A stretch of DNA of 64,000 nt from Ephydatia muelleri (Eukaryota; Porifera; Demospongiae; Spongillida; Spongillidae), in contig JABACO010000006.1 in NCBI GenBank assembly GCA_013339895.1, positions 7,859,250 to 7,923,249 on the forward strand, written 5' to 3'. The notes under the pieces were generated by a model. That model made no database searches. It worked only from the letters and a program-made list of their open reading frames with translations, and was not told where the DNA came from. Of this stretch, positions 1-10,829 are shown in pieces. Both the position numbers and the translations under genes were made by a program. The stretch's first letter is position 1, and each line of letters opens with the position of its first letter.

Positions 1-227
1 CGTTTGATTGAACTACCGTTCTGTGCGCGCATGCACCACACCTCGGATTGAGATGGCCGAAAAGTAGAGAGTTTAAGGCCTTATACTAATAGGGAGACAG
101 CGTGTTCTTCTGCCATTTTATATTACTATGGCGGTCACCACTACTACTAATCGATCACGTGTTCCTATTCTATTTATTGAGGTATGTAGGTTGGGCCTTG
201 CAGTTCTCAATATTTCCATAATTGGTG
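1..227 (+). promoter_or_regulatory. 5' flank and likely promoter of CD225 copy 1
   Basis: This stretch is the diverged inverted counterpart of 29156-29400, and each lies just upstream of a matching ATG plus splice donor. The best conserved block (about 149-180 here) holds a CACGTG E-box at 156-161 followed by an AT-rich TATTCTATTTATT stretch. The same block is at about 29226-29255, with CACGTG at 29242-29247. Conservation between two diverged copies, next to the start codon, suggests core promoter or 5' UTR function. The promoter role is inferred. Confidence 0.5.
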
Positions 228-243
228 ATGTCGGACGCTAAAG
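228..243 (+). CDS. CD225/dispanin copy 1, exon 1 (MSDAK)
   Basis: A tiny first coding exon: ATG at 228-230, then TCG GAC GCT AAA and one extra G before a GTGAGG donor at 244. It is paired with copy 2 exon 1 (MSDVK, donor GTGAGT) at 29155-29140, which joins in phase to a proline-rich exon. Exons 2 and 3 of this copy are not visible. Intron sequence that lies just upstream of exon 2 in copy 2 (27360-27440) is present here at 8530-8608, right at the edge of the scaffold gap, so those exons probably lie in the gap. Intron 1 has been enlarged from roughly 1.8 kb to over 8 kb by transposons. Confidence 0.6.
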
Positions 244-1210
244 GTGAGGTTTGTCATATCTATGTAAAATAGTTAATATACTTAGCCGCGTTTTGGTGGA
301 AGCTTGACAGGTAAAAATGTATGCTTAAAGCGCAAGGACGTATCGCGTTCAACAAGAATGAGACAGCTACAGTAGAAATATTTTTGGTCGGATTTGGTAC
401 GTCCCGCGATGATCAAAGACTCGCGCGAGATTGGCAAATGGTGTTTTTTATAGGCCGTAGGTGAACTTGCATCCACACCTGAATCGCTCTCTTTGTGGAA
501 CATTAGATCATTCCCAACAGCAGCAGATGGATTACATCACCGCTACGTGGATTATTTTGGAAAACCAATCAAATTGCAGCCCGTTGCTGACGTCACGGTC
601 GCTAAGTTACTTTGAGTGTAATTGCATTCCATAGCGTTCGGGTCGAGTTCCAATTAGAGCGCTACGTTATTATCCGCGCATTCCGAAGACTTGGCTACAC
701 CAGTGTTCAGCCTATGAATGGTATTTGCTTTGCTGTACAATGACTAAGCGTCCTGACTTGGTACACATGCAGTAGTCTCGTACCCAGACCCTGATTCCCA
801 CAGCTGCGGATGGATTACATCACCGCTACGTGGTCTGGAGAACTGCTGTACTCAATTCTGTCCAGTGATTATGTAACAATATCAATCCAACGGATGAATG
901 TAATTACGTAGCCATGAATTTAATTAATTACAGAACGGAAATTGTCCTATACCAATGCTGTACCTCAAACATGCCGGAATGAGAGAATCGCTATCAACAT
1001 TTACTTAGTACTGTTGCCACCACTACTAAGATTGTGATATGTAAAGTCTCTTTGCTCAACTTCAATTCTCTTTCATGGCCAGAGAGAACATTTGTGTGCC
1101 CTTTCCTGCAATGAGCTTGAGACTATAACTCCTGTCTTGTACACTTTATTGAGGTCTTGCATCCCATTGCATTGAAAAAGTGTTGCTTTTACTCTTAGAG
1201 TAAACAAATC

Positions 1211-1239
1211 AATGCCAGAGACTAACCTCTGTGTGTGTG

Positions 1240-1303
<64 letters not shown>
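1211..1303. repeat. (GT)n microsatellite
   Basis: Near-perfect GT dinucleotides inside the TIR element at 773-2562. Open frames crossing it are artefacts. Confidence 0.95.
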
Positions 1304-1307
<4 letters not shown>

Positions 1308-1355
1308 GGAAGGAAAGAAGGTTAGATGGTGAAGAGAGATGTGGTCGAAGTGCAT

Positions 1356-1701
1356 TGGGCTATTCCATTATTTAATTATACACCCCTACAGATGACAATA
1401 AATGGTGTCCAGGGGGGTATAGGGAATATGTCCCGGGGGGGGTGGTCATTTAAATCCCTGTCCCGGGGGGTTAGAAGGCATAATAGAAGCTTGTCCAGGG
1501 GAGAGTGGAACAACATAGAAGATTGTCCAGGGGGGTGGGGCAAAACAGAAGCTCGTCCAGGGGGCATTTACAAGTCTGTCCCTGGGGGGTGGAGGTATAA
1601 TACAAGCTTGTCCAGGGGTGTTTTTATAAATTGTCCCGGGGGTATACGTTTGCAATTATTGTCATCTGTAGGGGTGTACGGTTAAATGATGGAATAGCCC
1701 A
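1356..1701. repeat. Foldback unit enclosing a GTCCAGGGGG array
   Basis: Arms of about 45 bp (1356-1400 and 1657-1701) are inverted copies with few mismatches, containing TACACCCCTACAGATGACAA. Between them, GTCC(A/C/T)GGGGG recurs nine times at roughly 20-33 bp spacing. No clear target duplication was found. It could be a small MITE with an internal minisatellite. No coding signal. Confidence 0.75.
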
Positions 1702-1958
1702 TTAACTACATGCTTTGTCGACAAAACATACACCATATGCTGCACCAGCCTTTGATCCCTCTCAATCACAACATGTACTAAAAGAATGTACGTTTGAAAC
1801 TAAAACAGAGCATATACACACTTTTGTTTGGACCATGCATATTATTTGTAAGTCTACGTTTGGTTCAAGTCTTCTAATTAGTCCACATCTGTTTGGATGT
1901 CAACCTTCTTTGCTAACTTTAATGCGTGCAGGTTCCATTGTGTGTATGTGTGTGATCA

Positions 1959-1960
<2 letters not shown>

Positions 1961-2050
<90 letters not shown>
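1961..2050. repeat. (GT)n microsatellite
   Basis: A second long GT tract in the same element, followed by a short GC alternation (GCGCGCGCGC). Confidence 0.95.
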
Positions 2051-3154
2051 GTGCGCGCGCGCGCGTCTCTCGGTGTTGTGTGTGTGCCTCTTTGTGTGTG
2101 TTGTGTATACGTAGCTAAAGTAGCATGTTAGTACGCAAAATAAAGTATACGCTCTTACCTGATCGGTCGTTAAACTTACAAGCGGCGAAACTACCAACAC
2201 AATGCTTGCTTTCTTCGTGTTCCGAAGTTCATCAAAAGCCCACGGTAGAATTGCGTAACACAACGAATTGCCGTATCCCGTCGGTCAACTAACAAAGGTA
2301 TCGAGCCCACTAAGTACAGTCCTTAATTGCTCGTCTTTCAGCTTTGTATACCCCAAACTCCATACGTACGTCACACATTCCTAATAAACTCTAGATAATA
2401 ACGAAGATATGCAATTATTGCATACCTCGAATCTGATTGGTTCCCCAACATTCTGGTGACCGTGGACAGAATTGAGTACAGCAGTTCTCCAGACCCTCTT
2501 TCCACGTAGCGGTGATGTAATCCATCCGCAGCTGTGGGAATCAGGGTATGGGTACGAGACTACACATGCAGGTCACTTGGTGTGTGGTCAGTGGCACTTT
2601 GCTGGCTCCGTTACACAGGCTCGTGGGATACTCCTGCAGTTGTTGCCACGCATCTCTCGAGCGCCTTTATTTCACCTTTTGTAGGTATACCATGGCAAAC
2701 ACGCATCCCACCACGATAATTAGTTTATGACGACTTAATTGACGACACAAAGATTGCGTAACATTTTAAAACTCCACAGAATAACACTTTACGTGATGTA
2801 ATCCATCCGCAGCTGTTTGGAATCAGGGTCTGGGTACGAGACTAGTGAACTGTTTAAAAAGTACATTGTAGATGCAGCGTTTTTTTATTTCTTGTCTTTT
2901 TTTCACTTCTAATGTATAGTCTAAAATGACAGGCACTGCTCTACAGGTAGTGCGGTGGTTGTAGTTCAATGCAGCTGTTTATCTACTGTGTCTAGCAAAC
3001 GACTTGTGCTGGTCTTGCAGAATCAGATAAATCATGTCTCGTGTCCAGACCTGGCTTGCAGCTGCTGATGTATTACCAAAACTATAATTACGTCTGCAGC
3101 TTTAGTACTGTATATACATGATGATAACTATTTCATGTATACCCTGACAGTATG

Positions 3155-3276
3155 CAGGGCCGTAGACAAAGGGGGGCTGAAATGATATTCACTACCAATT
3201 TTCACCATATATGGTCTTACTACTACCATATATTGACAGTGAATATCATCTCAGCCCCCCTTTGTCTCCGGCCCTG
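3155..3276. mobile_element. 122-bp foldback MITE, 5-bp target duplication
   Basis: The element starts CAGGGCCG and ends CGGCCCTG, with about 40-bp imperfect inverted arms around CAAAGGGGGGCTGA. GTATG directly flanks it on both sides (3150-3154 and 3277-3281). The matching position in copy 2 (rc of about 28720-28745) has a single uninterrupted site, which is an empty-site allele. Family unassigned: the 5-bp duplication does not fit hAT despite the CAGGG end. Confidence 0.8.
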
Positions 3277-3854
3277 GTATGCACTATGTTGGAGTACGCA
3301 ATCAAAATGGGATGACGCTATTCATGACCTATTACTTACCAGTAAGCCTGCTTTTCACTTATATGTATAAACAGTATGTACTTACGGTTTCAAAAGCATG
3401 TTATGTTTTTTGGGATTGGTTCAGAAAATATCATATTCGAGTATTCCTCATTGAAAAAAGTGCATGATTGGGACAGTTTCTTAGCGGTTAGGGTTAAAGC
3501 TATTAGGCTTAGGTGATTGTATTTTCTGTAGCATGTTTTTACATCAAAGATCTATATGTCTGTCCGACCAATATTGCCATTACCTGACACAAATGTCCAG
3601 TCAAGAATAACTTATTATCATAAGTGCACCCATTAATGTCCAAAGTGTAAGACTCAACTTGAGTGCTAGTTGTAGAACTAGCACTAGTGTTAGGTCTTTG
3701 TGGTGCTCGTGCATCTCTTGTACAGACCTGCATGCTTCCCCTTCGACCAAAGCTCAACTACACGTTTAGCATAAGGGAGGACCATCCGCTGAAATGTGCA
3801 TAAGATTATCGAGATTGTCTTTGCCGAGGCAGCTTCTCCTATCAGTCTTTATCA

Positions 3855-6800
3855 TCTTCAGAGTAGAAAACATATGTGTCAAATCCGAATAAAAATAATC
3901 ACTATTTCAGATTTGAACCAAACTTTCTATACAGGTATGTATTTATTATTATTGGATATCAATATTTGCATTGCTCTATAAATAAGTGGTTTTTTGACCG
4001 TTGTACTCTGTTTGACAAGAGTAACAGGCCTTGCACTAAACAATAGCTCTATTGAAGGCAAACTCAGTTCAGTGGCTAAATGGTCGGAGTCAAAAGAGTT
4101 AAATACTATATACAATTCGTGTATTTTTTACCAAATTCAAAAAACCAATACATGTTGGAATGATTTTATTTACAGTAAAGACTTCAGACCATTTACATGT
4201 ACATTCTCTTTCCAAAAATTAACCTGGGCTGACTGCTATGCACTTGGTCAGTGGGCACAGAACCTTTGAGCATCCTGGGTGTGTTGTTTTTACCAACTTG
4301 TCATGTTGACACAAGTTGGTGTTAAATAAACAATGCAGGAACCTATTTACACACTAGGTCTCAAAACATGTGAATAATGGCTTGCAATGCTTCTTTGTCA
4401 AGGTGTTTGTTGCTGGACATACGTTCATCAATATGTATGTAGGGTGATGCTTTGTGGCTCAGGACAACATATGACTTTGCAAGTGAATGTGGGTGCAAAA
4501 CATTCGCTGTCACACTCTGTGTCATCACATCACTCTGGATAATGCAGCCAAGCCAGCAATATCCATCACATGCATAACAAGCCATGACATAGCCACTTAA
4601 GGAGGGTGCAAGCTCACTTACAGCATGTTCCTTCACATGACATTACATTTTCTTCACTTTCTCACGTCTTGCAGTTGTGCTGAATAAGAAGCTTCAGACC
4701 TCCATAGTGTCAATTGACACAGGTTTTATACAGTGAAGTTTTGTGTCCTGCTAAATCTCCTGACCAGAGCTTTGGCTTCTTCACTATGCTCCTTAGATGA
4801 TGCATGTATCCCCTTAATCTCCTGCATTGCAAACTCATAAAGCTGTTCCTGCTTTGGTGGCAAGTCTTTTTAGTGTTCCTCCAGCTCAACCCCTCAGACT
4901 TACCATGTGAGGTGGCAAAAAAGTGCTGCCCAGCAGGCATGCCAAATTCATCCTCAAAGAAGCATAAATTTGCAATTTTTATATTGGACTGCACACCCAT
5001 CTGACATAGTTTGCATGGTTTAACTTGAAGCTTACCCATCAAAAAATTGCACAAGCTTACAGTGAAACAAGTGGACAGTGGCACTATCGTGAGTGGTATA
5101 CATTCTGATAGTACCACAAAACACAAGCTGGTGAGCTTTCATCCATTATGGCTGTCTTTATGATAGCAGACTATGAGTGTACAGTTGTGTAGGTTGTTCC
5201 AGTGAAAAGACTGAACTGCATCCTGGACTATGAAATTGAAGTTCTCAGAAAACTCTGCTATAATAAGTTCACCTGGTTTTAGATGCTCTCTAGTCTCTCT
5301 CACAAATGCAGCCTTACATACAATCAGTGAAGTGGTGGATTTGAAGCGTCCTTAATACAGCCATTAAGGAGTCAAGACAGTCTTCTACAGGCAAGATCTT
5401 AGTCCCTAGGTTGATCAATCTGTAGTAGTCCACTGCTTAAACTGCAATGTGTCAATCCTGTTTGACTCCATGACAGCTTTCAGCTTTCTATGAAGTATCT
5501 CAACACTGGGACACTCAACAAGGAAGCACTCAATTCTAGCTGGATTGTACCGAATAATTGCAAGACAGTGAGTGCATCCAGTTAGCATCGAACCATCATC
5601 AACTTTGCATTTTGATGTGTTGCGCATGCGTAGACACAATGAAACCCACTTGACCCTGCTGGAACACATTCCTTTTGGGCTTTAGTACCTTCAGATCAGA
5701 ATGGAAAGTTTTGAAGTTTTAGTAGGCTTCTCTGGAATTGCAGAGCATAAGCCTCTTTTGGAGATGTCCCTTGTTGCCACTATCCAGGGTGACAGACACA
5801 TATTCATCCTTTTTGCCAGGCATGACACAACTAACATCATCACACATGTAGGAATGTTTCACTGTCTCCACTTGAGGTTGAGGGAGGGTCTTGCCTGGCT
5901 TGGGGTTGTGAGAGGTTGATAAAATCCTTGTTCAGCTTGCAGTATTTTTGCTTGGCTAGCAAGGTAGTAGGATATATACATGTACCAAGTACATTAATCA
6001 CTTTGGTTACCGTCCAACTCTTACGCAATACCATCAGATTCCTCCTTTTGCACTTTTGAGGGACCTGGTGGACTTAAATTTTCACTATTTCACCCTCAGC
6101 TTCATTGAAAGTAACCTCCATCCCAGTAGCATGCGCAATCTTCTCTTCATCACCCTCTCCAATCTTCTTTTTTTTTGGAGGTAACATAATAGTGCCTAAT
6201 TGCTTTCCATTTTGGTATTGGAGAGATACCAGCTGATTCGAAGGTTTTGTGTAGCGACCACAACTCCTCTGCACAATGTTCTTTTTTGCTTGTTTGTACA
6301 GCCTTTTCGTCGTCACTGCACAACACGTGTGCTCGACAGTGGCAGCAGAAACTAGAACTCTAGCCTCACGAGCTCATCAAACTCTGTGGGACTTGCACTT
6401 TCAAAAGCAGACACTTTGTCAGTAACAAGCATGCTCAAGCTATGTACCGGAGGGGTAAACAGCAGTACAAACCTTATGATCCTCTTGGTGACCTAGTCTA
6501 CCTATTGCTTTTCGGCAAGGAATACAGAGCCTCTTCAACTTTCAGTGAAGGATGTTCTTCAATCATAGCAATCAAGACTGGTCTCAGGTCCCTCGTAATC
6601 TTGAGCGGCTTTTGATGGCGATTAAGAGGGTCACTGCAGTATTTAACTGTAATAAATGTGGGTTTTTTTTAATTCCGTTAATATTACACTAAGAATTGTA
6701 TGTACACTGTAGTATTTAACTCTTTGGACTCTAATACATTTTAGCCACTGAACTGAGTTTCCCTTCAATAGAGCTATTGTTTTGTGCATGGCTTGTTACT

Positions 6801-7015
6801 CTAAGTCAAACAGGGCACAAGATATAAACCAACAAAGTACAAATGTAAAAATGAACCATTTCTAATCAACTGGTTATTTATGGGGAATAAATCCAATGCA
6901 AATAATAATGGTAAATAATTATAGAAAGTTTGGTTCAAATCTGAAACAATGATATTTTTTTTCAATTTGAATTGAACACGGAATTACCCATATGTTCCAC
7001 TCGTTCATTTGCAGG
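3855..7015. mobile_element. DNA transposon A, about 3.1 kb, with long TIRs
   Basis: Long inverted repeats lie at about 3860-4120 and 6720-7010, sharing TTTCAGATTTGAACCAAACT and AACAATAGCTCTATTGAAGG. Between them is a broken minus-strand transposase-like gene. Copy 2 of the CD225 gene lacks this block, so it inserted into copy 1 intron 1 after duplication. Exact ends and target duplication could not be fixed by eye. The transposase resembles that of element B at 48747-52716, but the TIRs differ. Confidence 0.7.
4361..6316 (-). pseudogene. Transposase-like gene of element A (broken)
   Basis: Fragments on the minus strand match element B in order. Near 5410-5660 there is a segment ending in QFKQWTTTD (B: HYNQWTNTD). 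At 4890-4950 there is the motif GQHFFATSHGKSEGLSW (B: EWHFFATSHGKSPADGI). At 4370-4640 there is a C-terminal segment with DGYCWLGCII (B: DSCWLGYVM). The upstream part (6074-6316) is lysine-rich. Frames change several times, so the copy is dead. I know the H-x-FFATSHGK-DG-GGTVKR protein family from many invertebrate genomes as uncharacterised transposon proteins. I cannot assign a superfamily name with certainty. Confidence 0.65.
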
Positions 7016-7059
7016 TGGTAAACAGGAGTTCAATTAGAACTGAGATACATGTATTAGTC

Positions 7060-7960
7060 CATTCTCCTCTGCACAAACGATGCATAATTCATAATTCTGC
7101 AAAGCCTTGCAAAGTGTTGTAGCTGGGCTCAATACATCGTAAAACAGTGCAAATCCTAAAATCATCTTTGCATCTCTCCACTGCAGCACATACCCCTTCA
7201 GCTTCTATTTGTCAGTGGACTTGGCTATAGCTCTAGTATTGTACCGATGGCAGTCACCTTGACTTGTTCCACATGCATACAATTGTATTACCACTCTTTC
7301 AGGAAACTTATGTAGCTCTAAGCATTACTTGAGTGCTGATATTAGCTCCAGACACTTTTTGGGGATTTTTCATACAAATAGTCCACTCTTAATAGCATCT
7401 CATCTACTGTGGACAATAGTGTGTCTTTGAAAGCATCTTTGAGTGCTAGTTCAACTCAATGAGCAAAGCACCAAACACTACAACCCATGGCACAGACTCC
7501 TTGAAATGACCTCTCAACCCTCCAGGTAAAATATTGACACTAGTGCCATTGTAGCACCTGCCATATACCTGAACTCAGCTGACATGTAACATGTACTGTA
7601 TGTCTAGTGGCGTGTCTCACCTGACCTGCACATATCACATGCTGTGCATCCATTCTGTACTATATAAGTGCAAATGTACATGTACATGAACAGGATATTT
7701 TGCTTCTGACTCCAACTGTGTTACATCATTCCGATGAGCTTCTCTTTGTAATGTGCACATACTTTGCATTTCAAAGCGGCAGCATTATCACAGTCGAGCC
7801 ATTTGTATGAACGCCAAATTGCTGGAGACTTTTTCTTTTTTGGGCTATCCATTTTTGAAGGATTTGAAGACTTTGTACCTTTTTCACTGGAACACCTTCA
7901 ACATCACTAATGGTATCCGCCACTCATTTACCAGACATCTTGTCCATGTATGCGCACAAT
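7060..7960 (-). pseudogene. hAT transposase relic (ZNF862-like type)
   Basis: Minus-strand pieces read LKGYVLQWRDAKMILGFALF and YDVLSPATTLCKALQNYE (rc of 7200-7090). Upstream lie segments resembling the ALKDAFKDTLLSTVDEMLL-type helix and an YEKSPKKCLELI stretch (rc of about 7480-7340). These follow the order of hAT-type transposases related to vertebrate ZNF862-like proteins. Frameshifts and stops are frequent and no ends were found. It lies right after element A, between blocks homologous to copy 2 intron 1. Confidence 0.6.
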
Positions 7961-8608
7961 TGAATGATAGGAAAATGTCCACTGTCATCATAAGCACTGT
8001 AATTAACAAGTCCGATTTAATGCTTCAATGCTTTAATGTATGTGCACTAAGATATTGAACTATAAAACTATGAATACTATAATTGATAGCTGTATCTGAA
8101 AATACAGTCGAAGGATGTTGGTCTGCAGAGCGACACATTTATTTATATGAGTATGCATTGTGGTGGGTGCCATTTGGAACATGTGAGAACTTATAAAATT
8201 TAATTGACCATTCCACACGAACAGAATTGGGCTCATTATTTTTGCACCACCTCCCCCTGCCCCTCAACTAAAAGTTCTGTATCCGATCCCATCAGCACTA
8301 TTCATGCATCGTGTCCCACTAGTACCTTTTTTTGACAGACATATTAGATGAATGGACGTGACATTTTAGGTCCATTTTTGACCAAAGTCAACAGTCCTGA
8401 CAAAGAGCTCTAAGTTTGGGGGTCTAAATTTGTGCTGCATGAATAGACAAGAGAGTTATGCTGCAGGTGGCAGAAATAGACGGGATACACAGGCCATTTG
8501 TGTGTGTATATTACCTCTGTAGAGGCCCAAATTACAAAAGGGGGACGAGGGCTAGGGCCTGGGCACTAGGAGGGAGAGAGTGAGAGAGGGTGGAGAGAGA
8601 GAGAGAGG

Positions 8609-9608
8609 NNNNNNNNNNNNNNNNNNNNNNNNNNNNNNNNNNNNNNNNNNNNNNNNNNNNNNNNNNNNNNNNNNNNNNNNNNNNNNNNNNNNNNNNNNNN
8701 NNNNNNNNNNNNNNNNNNNNNNNNNNNNNNNNNNNNNNNNNNNNNNNNNNNNNNNNNNNNNNNNNNNNNNNNNNNNNNNNNNNNNNNNNNNNNNNNNNNN
8801 NNNNNNNNNNNNNNNNNNNNNNNNNNNNNNNNNNNNNNNNNNNNNNNNNNNNNNNNNNNNNNNNNNNNNNNNNNNNNNNNNNNNNNNNNNNNNNNNNNNN
8901 NNNNNNNNNNNNNNNNNNNNNNNNNNNNNNNNNNNNNNNNNNNNNNNNNNNNNNNNNNNNNNNNNNNNNNNNNNNNNNNNNNNNNNNNNNNNNNNNNNNN
9001 NNNNNNNNNNNNNNNNNNNNNNNNNNNNNNNNNNNNNNNNNNNNNNNNNNNNNNNNNNNNNNNNNNNNNNNNNNNNNNNNNNNNNNNNNNNNNNNNNNNN
9101 NNNNNNNNNNNNNNNNNNNNNNNNNNNNNNNNNNNNNNNNNNNNNNNNNNNNNNNNNNNNNNNNNNNNNNNNNNNNNNNNNNNNNNNNNNNNNNNNNNNN
9201 NNNNNNNNNNNNNNNNNNNNNNNNNNNNNNNNNNNNNNNNNNNNNNNNNNNNNNNNNNNNNNNNNNNNNNNNNNNNNNNNNNNNNNNNNNNNNNNNNNNN
9301 NNNNNNNNNNNNNNNNNNNNNNNNNNNNNNNNNNNNNNNNNNNNNNNNNNNNNNNNNNNNNNNNNNNNNNNNNNNNNNNNNNNNNNNNNNNNNNNNNNNN
9401 NNNNNNNNNNNNNNNNNNNNNNNNNNNNNNNNNNNNNNNNNNNNNNNNNNNNNNNNNNNNNNNNNNNNNNNNNNNNNNNNNNNNNNNNNNNNNNNNNNNN
9501 NNNNNNNNNNNNNNNNNNNNNNNNNNNNNNNNNNNNNNNNNNNNNNNNNNNNNNNNNNNNNNNNNNNNNNNNNNNNNNNNNNNNNNNNNNNNNNNNNNNN
9601 NNNNNNNN
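8609..9608. other. Scaffold gap (1000 N)
   Basis: Exactly 1000 Ns, so a placeholder of unknown true length. Its left edge is GA-rich sequence homologous to the intron just upstream of copy 2 exon 2. Its right edge is a CCCT array leading into copy 1 exon 4. CD225 copy 1 exons 2 and 3 are expected here. Confidence 0.95.
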
Positions 9609-10110
9609 CCTCCCTCCCTCCTCCTCCCTCCCTCCCTCCCTCCCTCCCTCCCTCCCTCCCTCCCTCCCTCCCTCCCTCCCTCCCTCCCTCCCTCCCTCCT
9701 CCCTCCCTCCCTCCTCCCTCCCTCCCTCCCTCATCCCTCCCTCCCTCCCTCCCTCCCTTCCCTCCCTCCCTCCCTCCCTCCCTCCCTCCCTCCCGACCCT
9801 CCCTCCCGCCCCGTCCCCTCCCTCCCTCCCTCCCTCCCGCCCTCCCTCCTCCCTCCCATCCCGCCCTCCCTCCCTCCCGCCCTCCCTCCCTCCCTCCCAT
9901 CCCTCCCTCCCTCCGCCTCCCCTCCCTCCCTCCCTCCCTCCCCTCCCTCCCTCCCTCCCTCCCTCCCTCCCTCCCGCCCTCCCTCCCTCCCTCCCTCCCA
10001 TCCCTCCCTCCCTCCCGCCCTCCTCCCTCCCCTCCCTCCTCCCTTCCCTCCCTCCCTCCCTCCCTCCTCCCTCCCTCCCTCCCCTCCCTCCCTCCCTCCC
10101 TCCCTCCTCC
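9609..10110. repeat. (CCCT)n array acting as polypyrimidine tract of exon 4
   Basis: About 500 bp of CCCT units with scattered ACCC, GCCC and CCTC variants. It runs to within 10 bp of the acceptor at 10117-10118. The minus-strand exon at 18865 has a shorter pyrimidine-rich simple repeat in the equivalent place. The long open frames across the array are low-complexity artefacts. Confidence 0.95.
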
Positions 10111-10118
10111 CCATGCAG

Positions 10119-10391
10119 GCCAAGAACGATGATGCTGCAGGAAATGCAGCTGCTGCCAAAACGAAGGCCAACATTGCACTGGCTCTCAACATCATAGCTG
10201 TGCTCTTTCACATTGTGGCAATCATTGCCATAGTCACACCTTTTGCTGTGATTATTTCCAACTTAAACAACTACTACAACTCCTACTCCTACCGCTACTA
10301 CTGCAAATATTGCTCATACTCCTATAGCTACTGCTATTACTCCTTTGGCTACAGCCCAAGCTACAGTTCATCTTATTACACATGTACATGA
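10119..10391 (+). CDS. CD225/dispanin copy 1, exon 4 (TM2 and tyrosine-rich tail)
   Basis: The acceptor CCATGCAG precedes AKNDDAAGNAAAAKTKANIA, in phase 0. This is the conserved second half of a CD225 domain: an Ala/Lys cytosolic loop then a transmembrane helix (LALNIIAVLFHIVAIIAIV, TPFAVII). A low-complexity tail of YSYRYYCKYCSYSYSYCYYS type follows, ending TCT-stop at 10389-10391. CD225 proteins (IFITM, PRRT2, synDIG) are small membrane-associated proteins. The Tyr/Cys/Ser tail is unusual for the family. Near-identical exons are at 21985-21695 and 18865-18518 on the minus strand. Confidence 0.75.
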   Translation, partial: AKNDDAAGNAAAAKTKANIALALNIIAVLFHIVAIIAIVTPFAVIISNLNNYYNSYSYRYYCKYCSYSYSYCYYSFGYSPSYSSSYYTCT

Positions 10392-10710
10392 TTTTAGTTA
10401 TTACTTGCATGGAAACTGGATTAGAGGTGCAGAAAACGGTATTGTATTTAGCACTAGCTAGCAGTGTGGGTGTATAATATATTTGCATTTGAATGTTGTT
10501 AGTCTAATGACCTCATGCCACACATTAACTTGATACCCAGCATGTAAATGCTTGAATTGCTTTTAATTATTATTTTGTGGATTGTGTGTGTGTGTGTGTG
10601 TGTGTGAGTGCGCTCGCGCTAAATATAGCGATACGACGTATAGCGTAGGATCCGACCTGAGTGCCTGGTAAGACCTCCGGCATGTCAGCTCGATTATAAG
10701 ACCAATTGAT
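10392..10710 (+). other. 3' flank of CD225 copy 1
   Basis: Shares GGAAACTGGATTAGAGGTGC, a TGATGACCTCAT-like block and a (GT)n tract (about 10583-10605) with the region 3' of the minus-strand exon at 18518. This marks the duplicated 3' UTR. A short dispersed repeat, GGTAAGACCTCCGGCATGTC, lies near 10668 and recurs near 18190. Confidence 0.6.
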
Positions 10711-10829
10711 TACAAGTAACAAAAACATTCTCAATAGGAAAGTTGGTGGTATATAGGATTTGAGGGCAATAGTGGTGTAAAAAGCAAGGAAACAAGGGTC
10801 TAACAATAAGTAATAGTCCTATATTTAGC

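Larger units (their letters stand above)
773..2562. mobile_element. Non-autonomous TIR transposon, 1790 bp, 9-bp target duplication
   Basis: The left end, beginning TAGTCTCGTACCCAGACC, is mirrored by the right end, finishing GGGTACGAGACTA. The inverted repeats are nearly identical over about 95 bp. Direct copies of CACATGCAG flank it (764-772 and 2563-2571). The interior has two (GT)n tracts, the foldback array at 1356-1701 and no transposase. A 9-bp duplication is in the range of Mutator-like elements, and 8-bp families (hAT, P, Merlin) are alternatives if one base is fortuitous. Confidence 0.8.
500..2843. mobile_element. Outer TIR element nested in CD225 copy 1 intron 1
   Basis: The left remnant at 511-550 and the right end at about 2790-2843 are inverted copies of one sequence (GATGGATTACATCACCG core). 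The same region of copy 2 (rc of about 28860-28920) lacks the whole block: sequence near 475 and near 2850 is contiguous there. The outer element is degenerate and is itself split by the related element at 773-2562. No transposase is visible, so it is non-autonomous. Family unknown. Confidence 0.55.

Noticed and set aside
8532-10391. Very long frames (535-603 codons) spanning the first gap on both strands
   Set aside because: They run through Ns and CCCT/GGGA repeats. Only 10119-10391 has real coding content.
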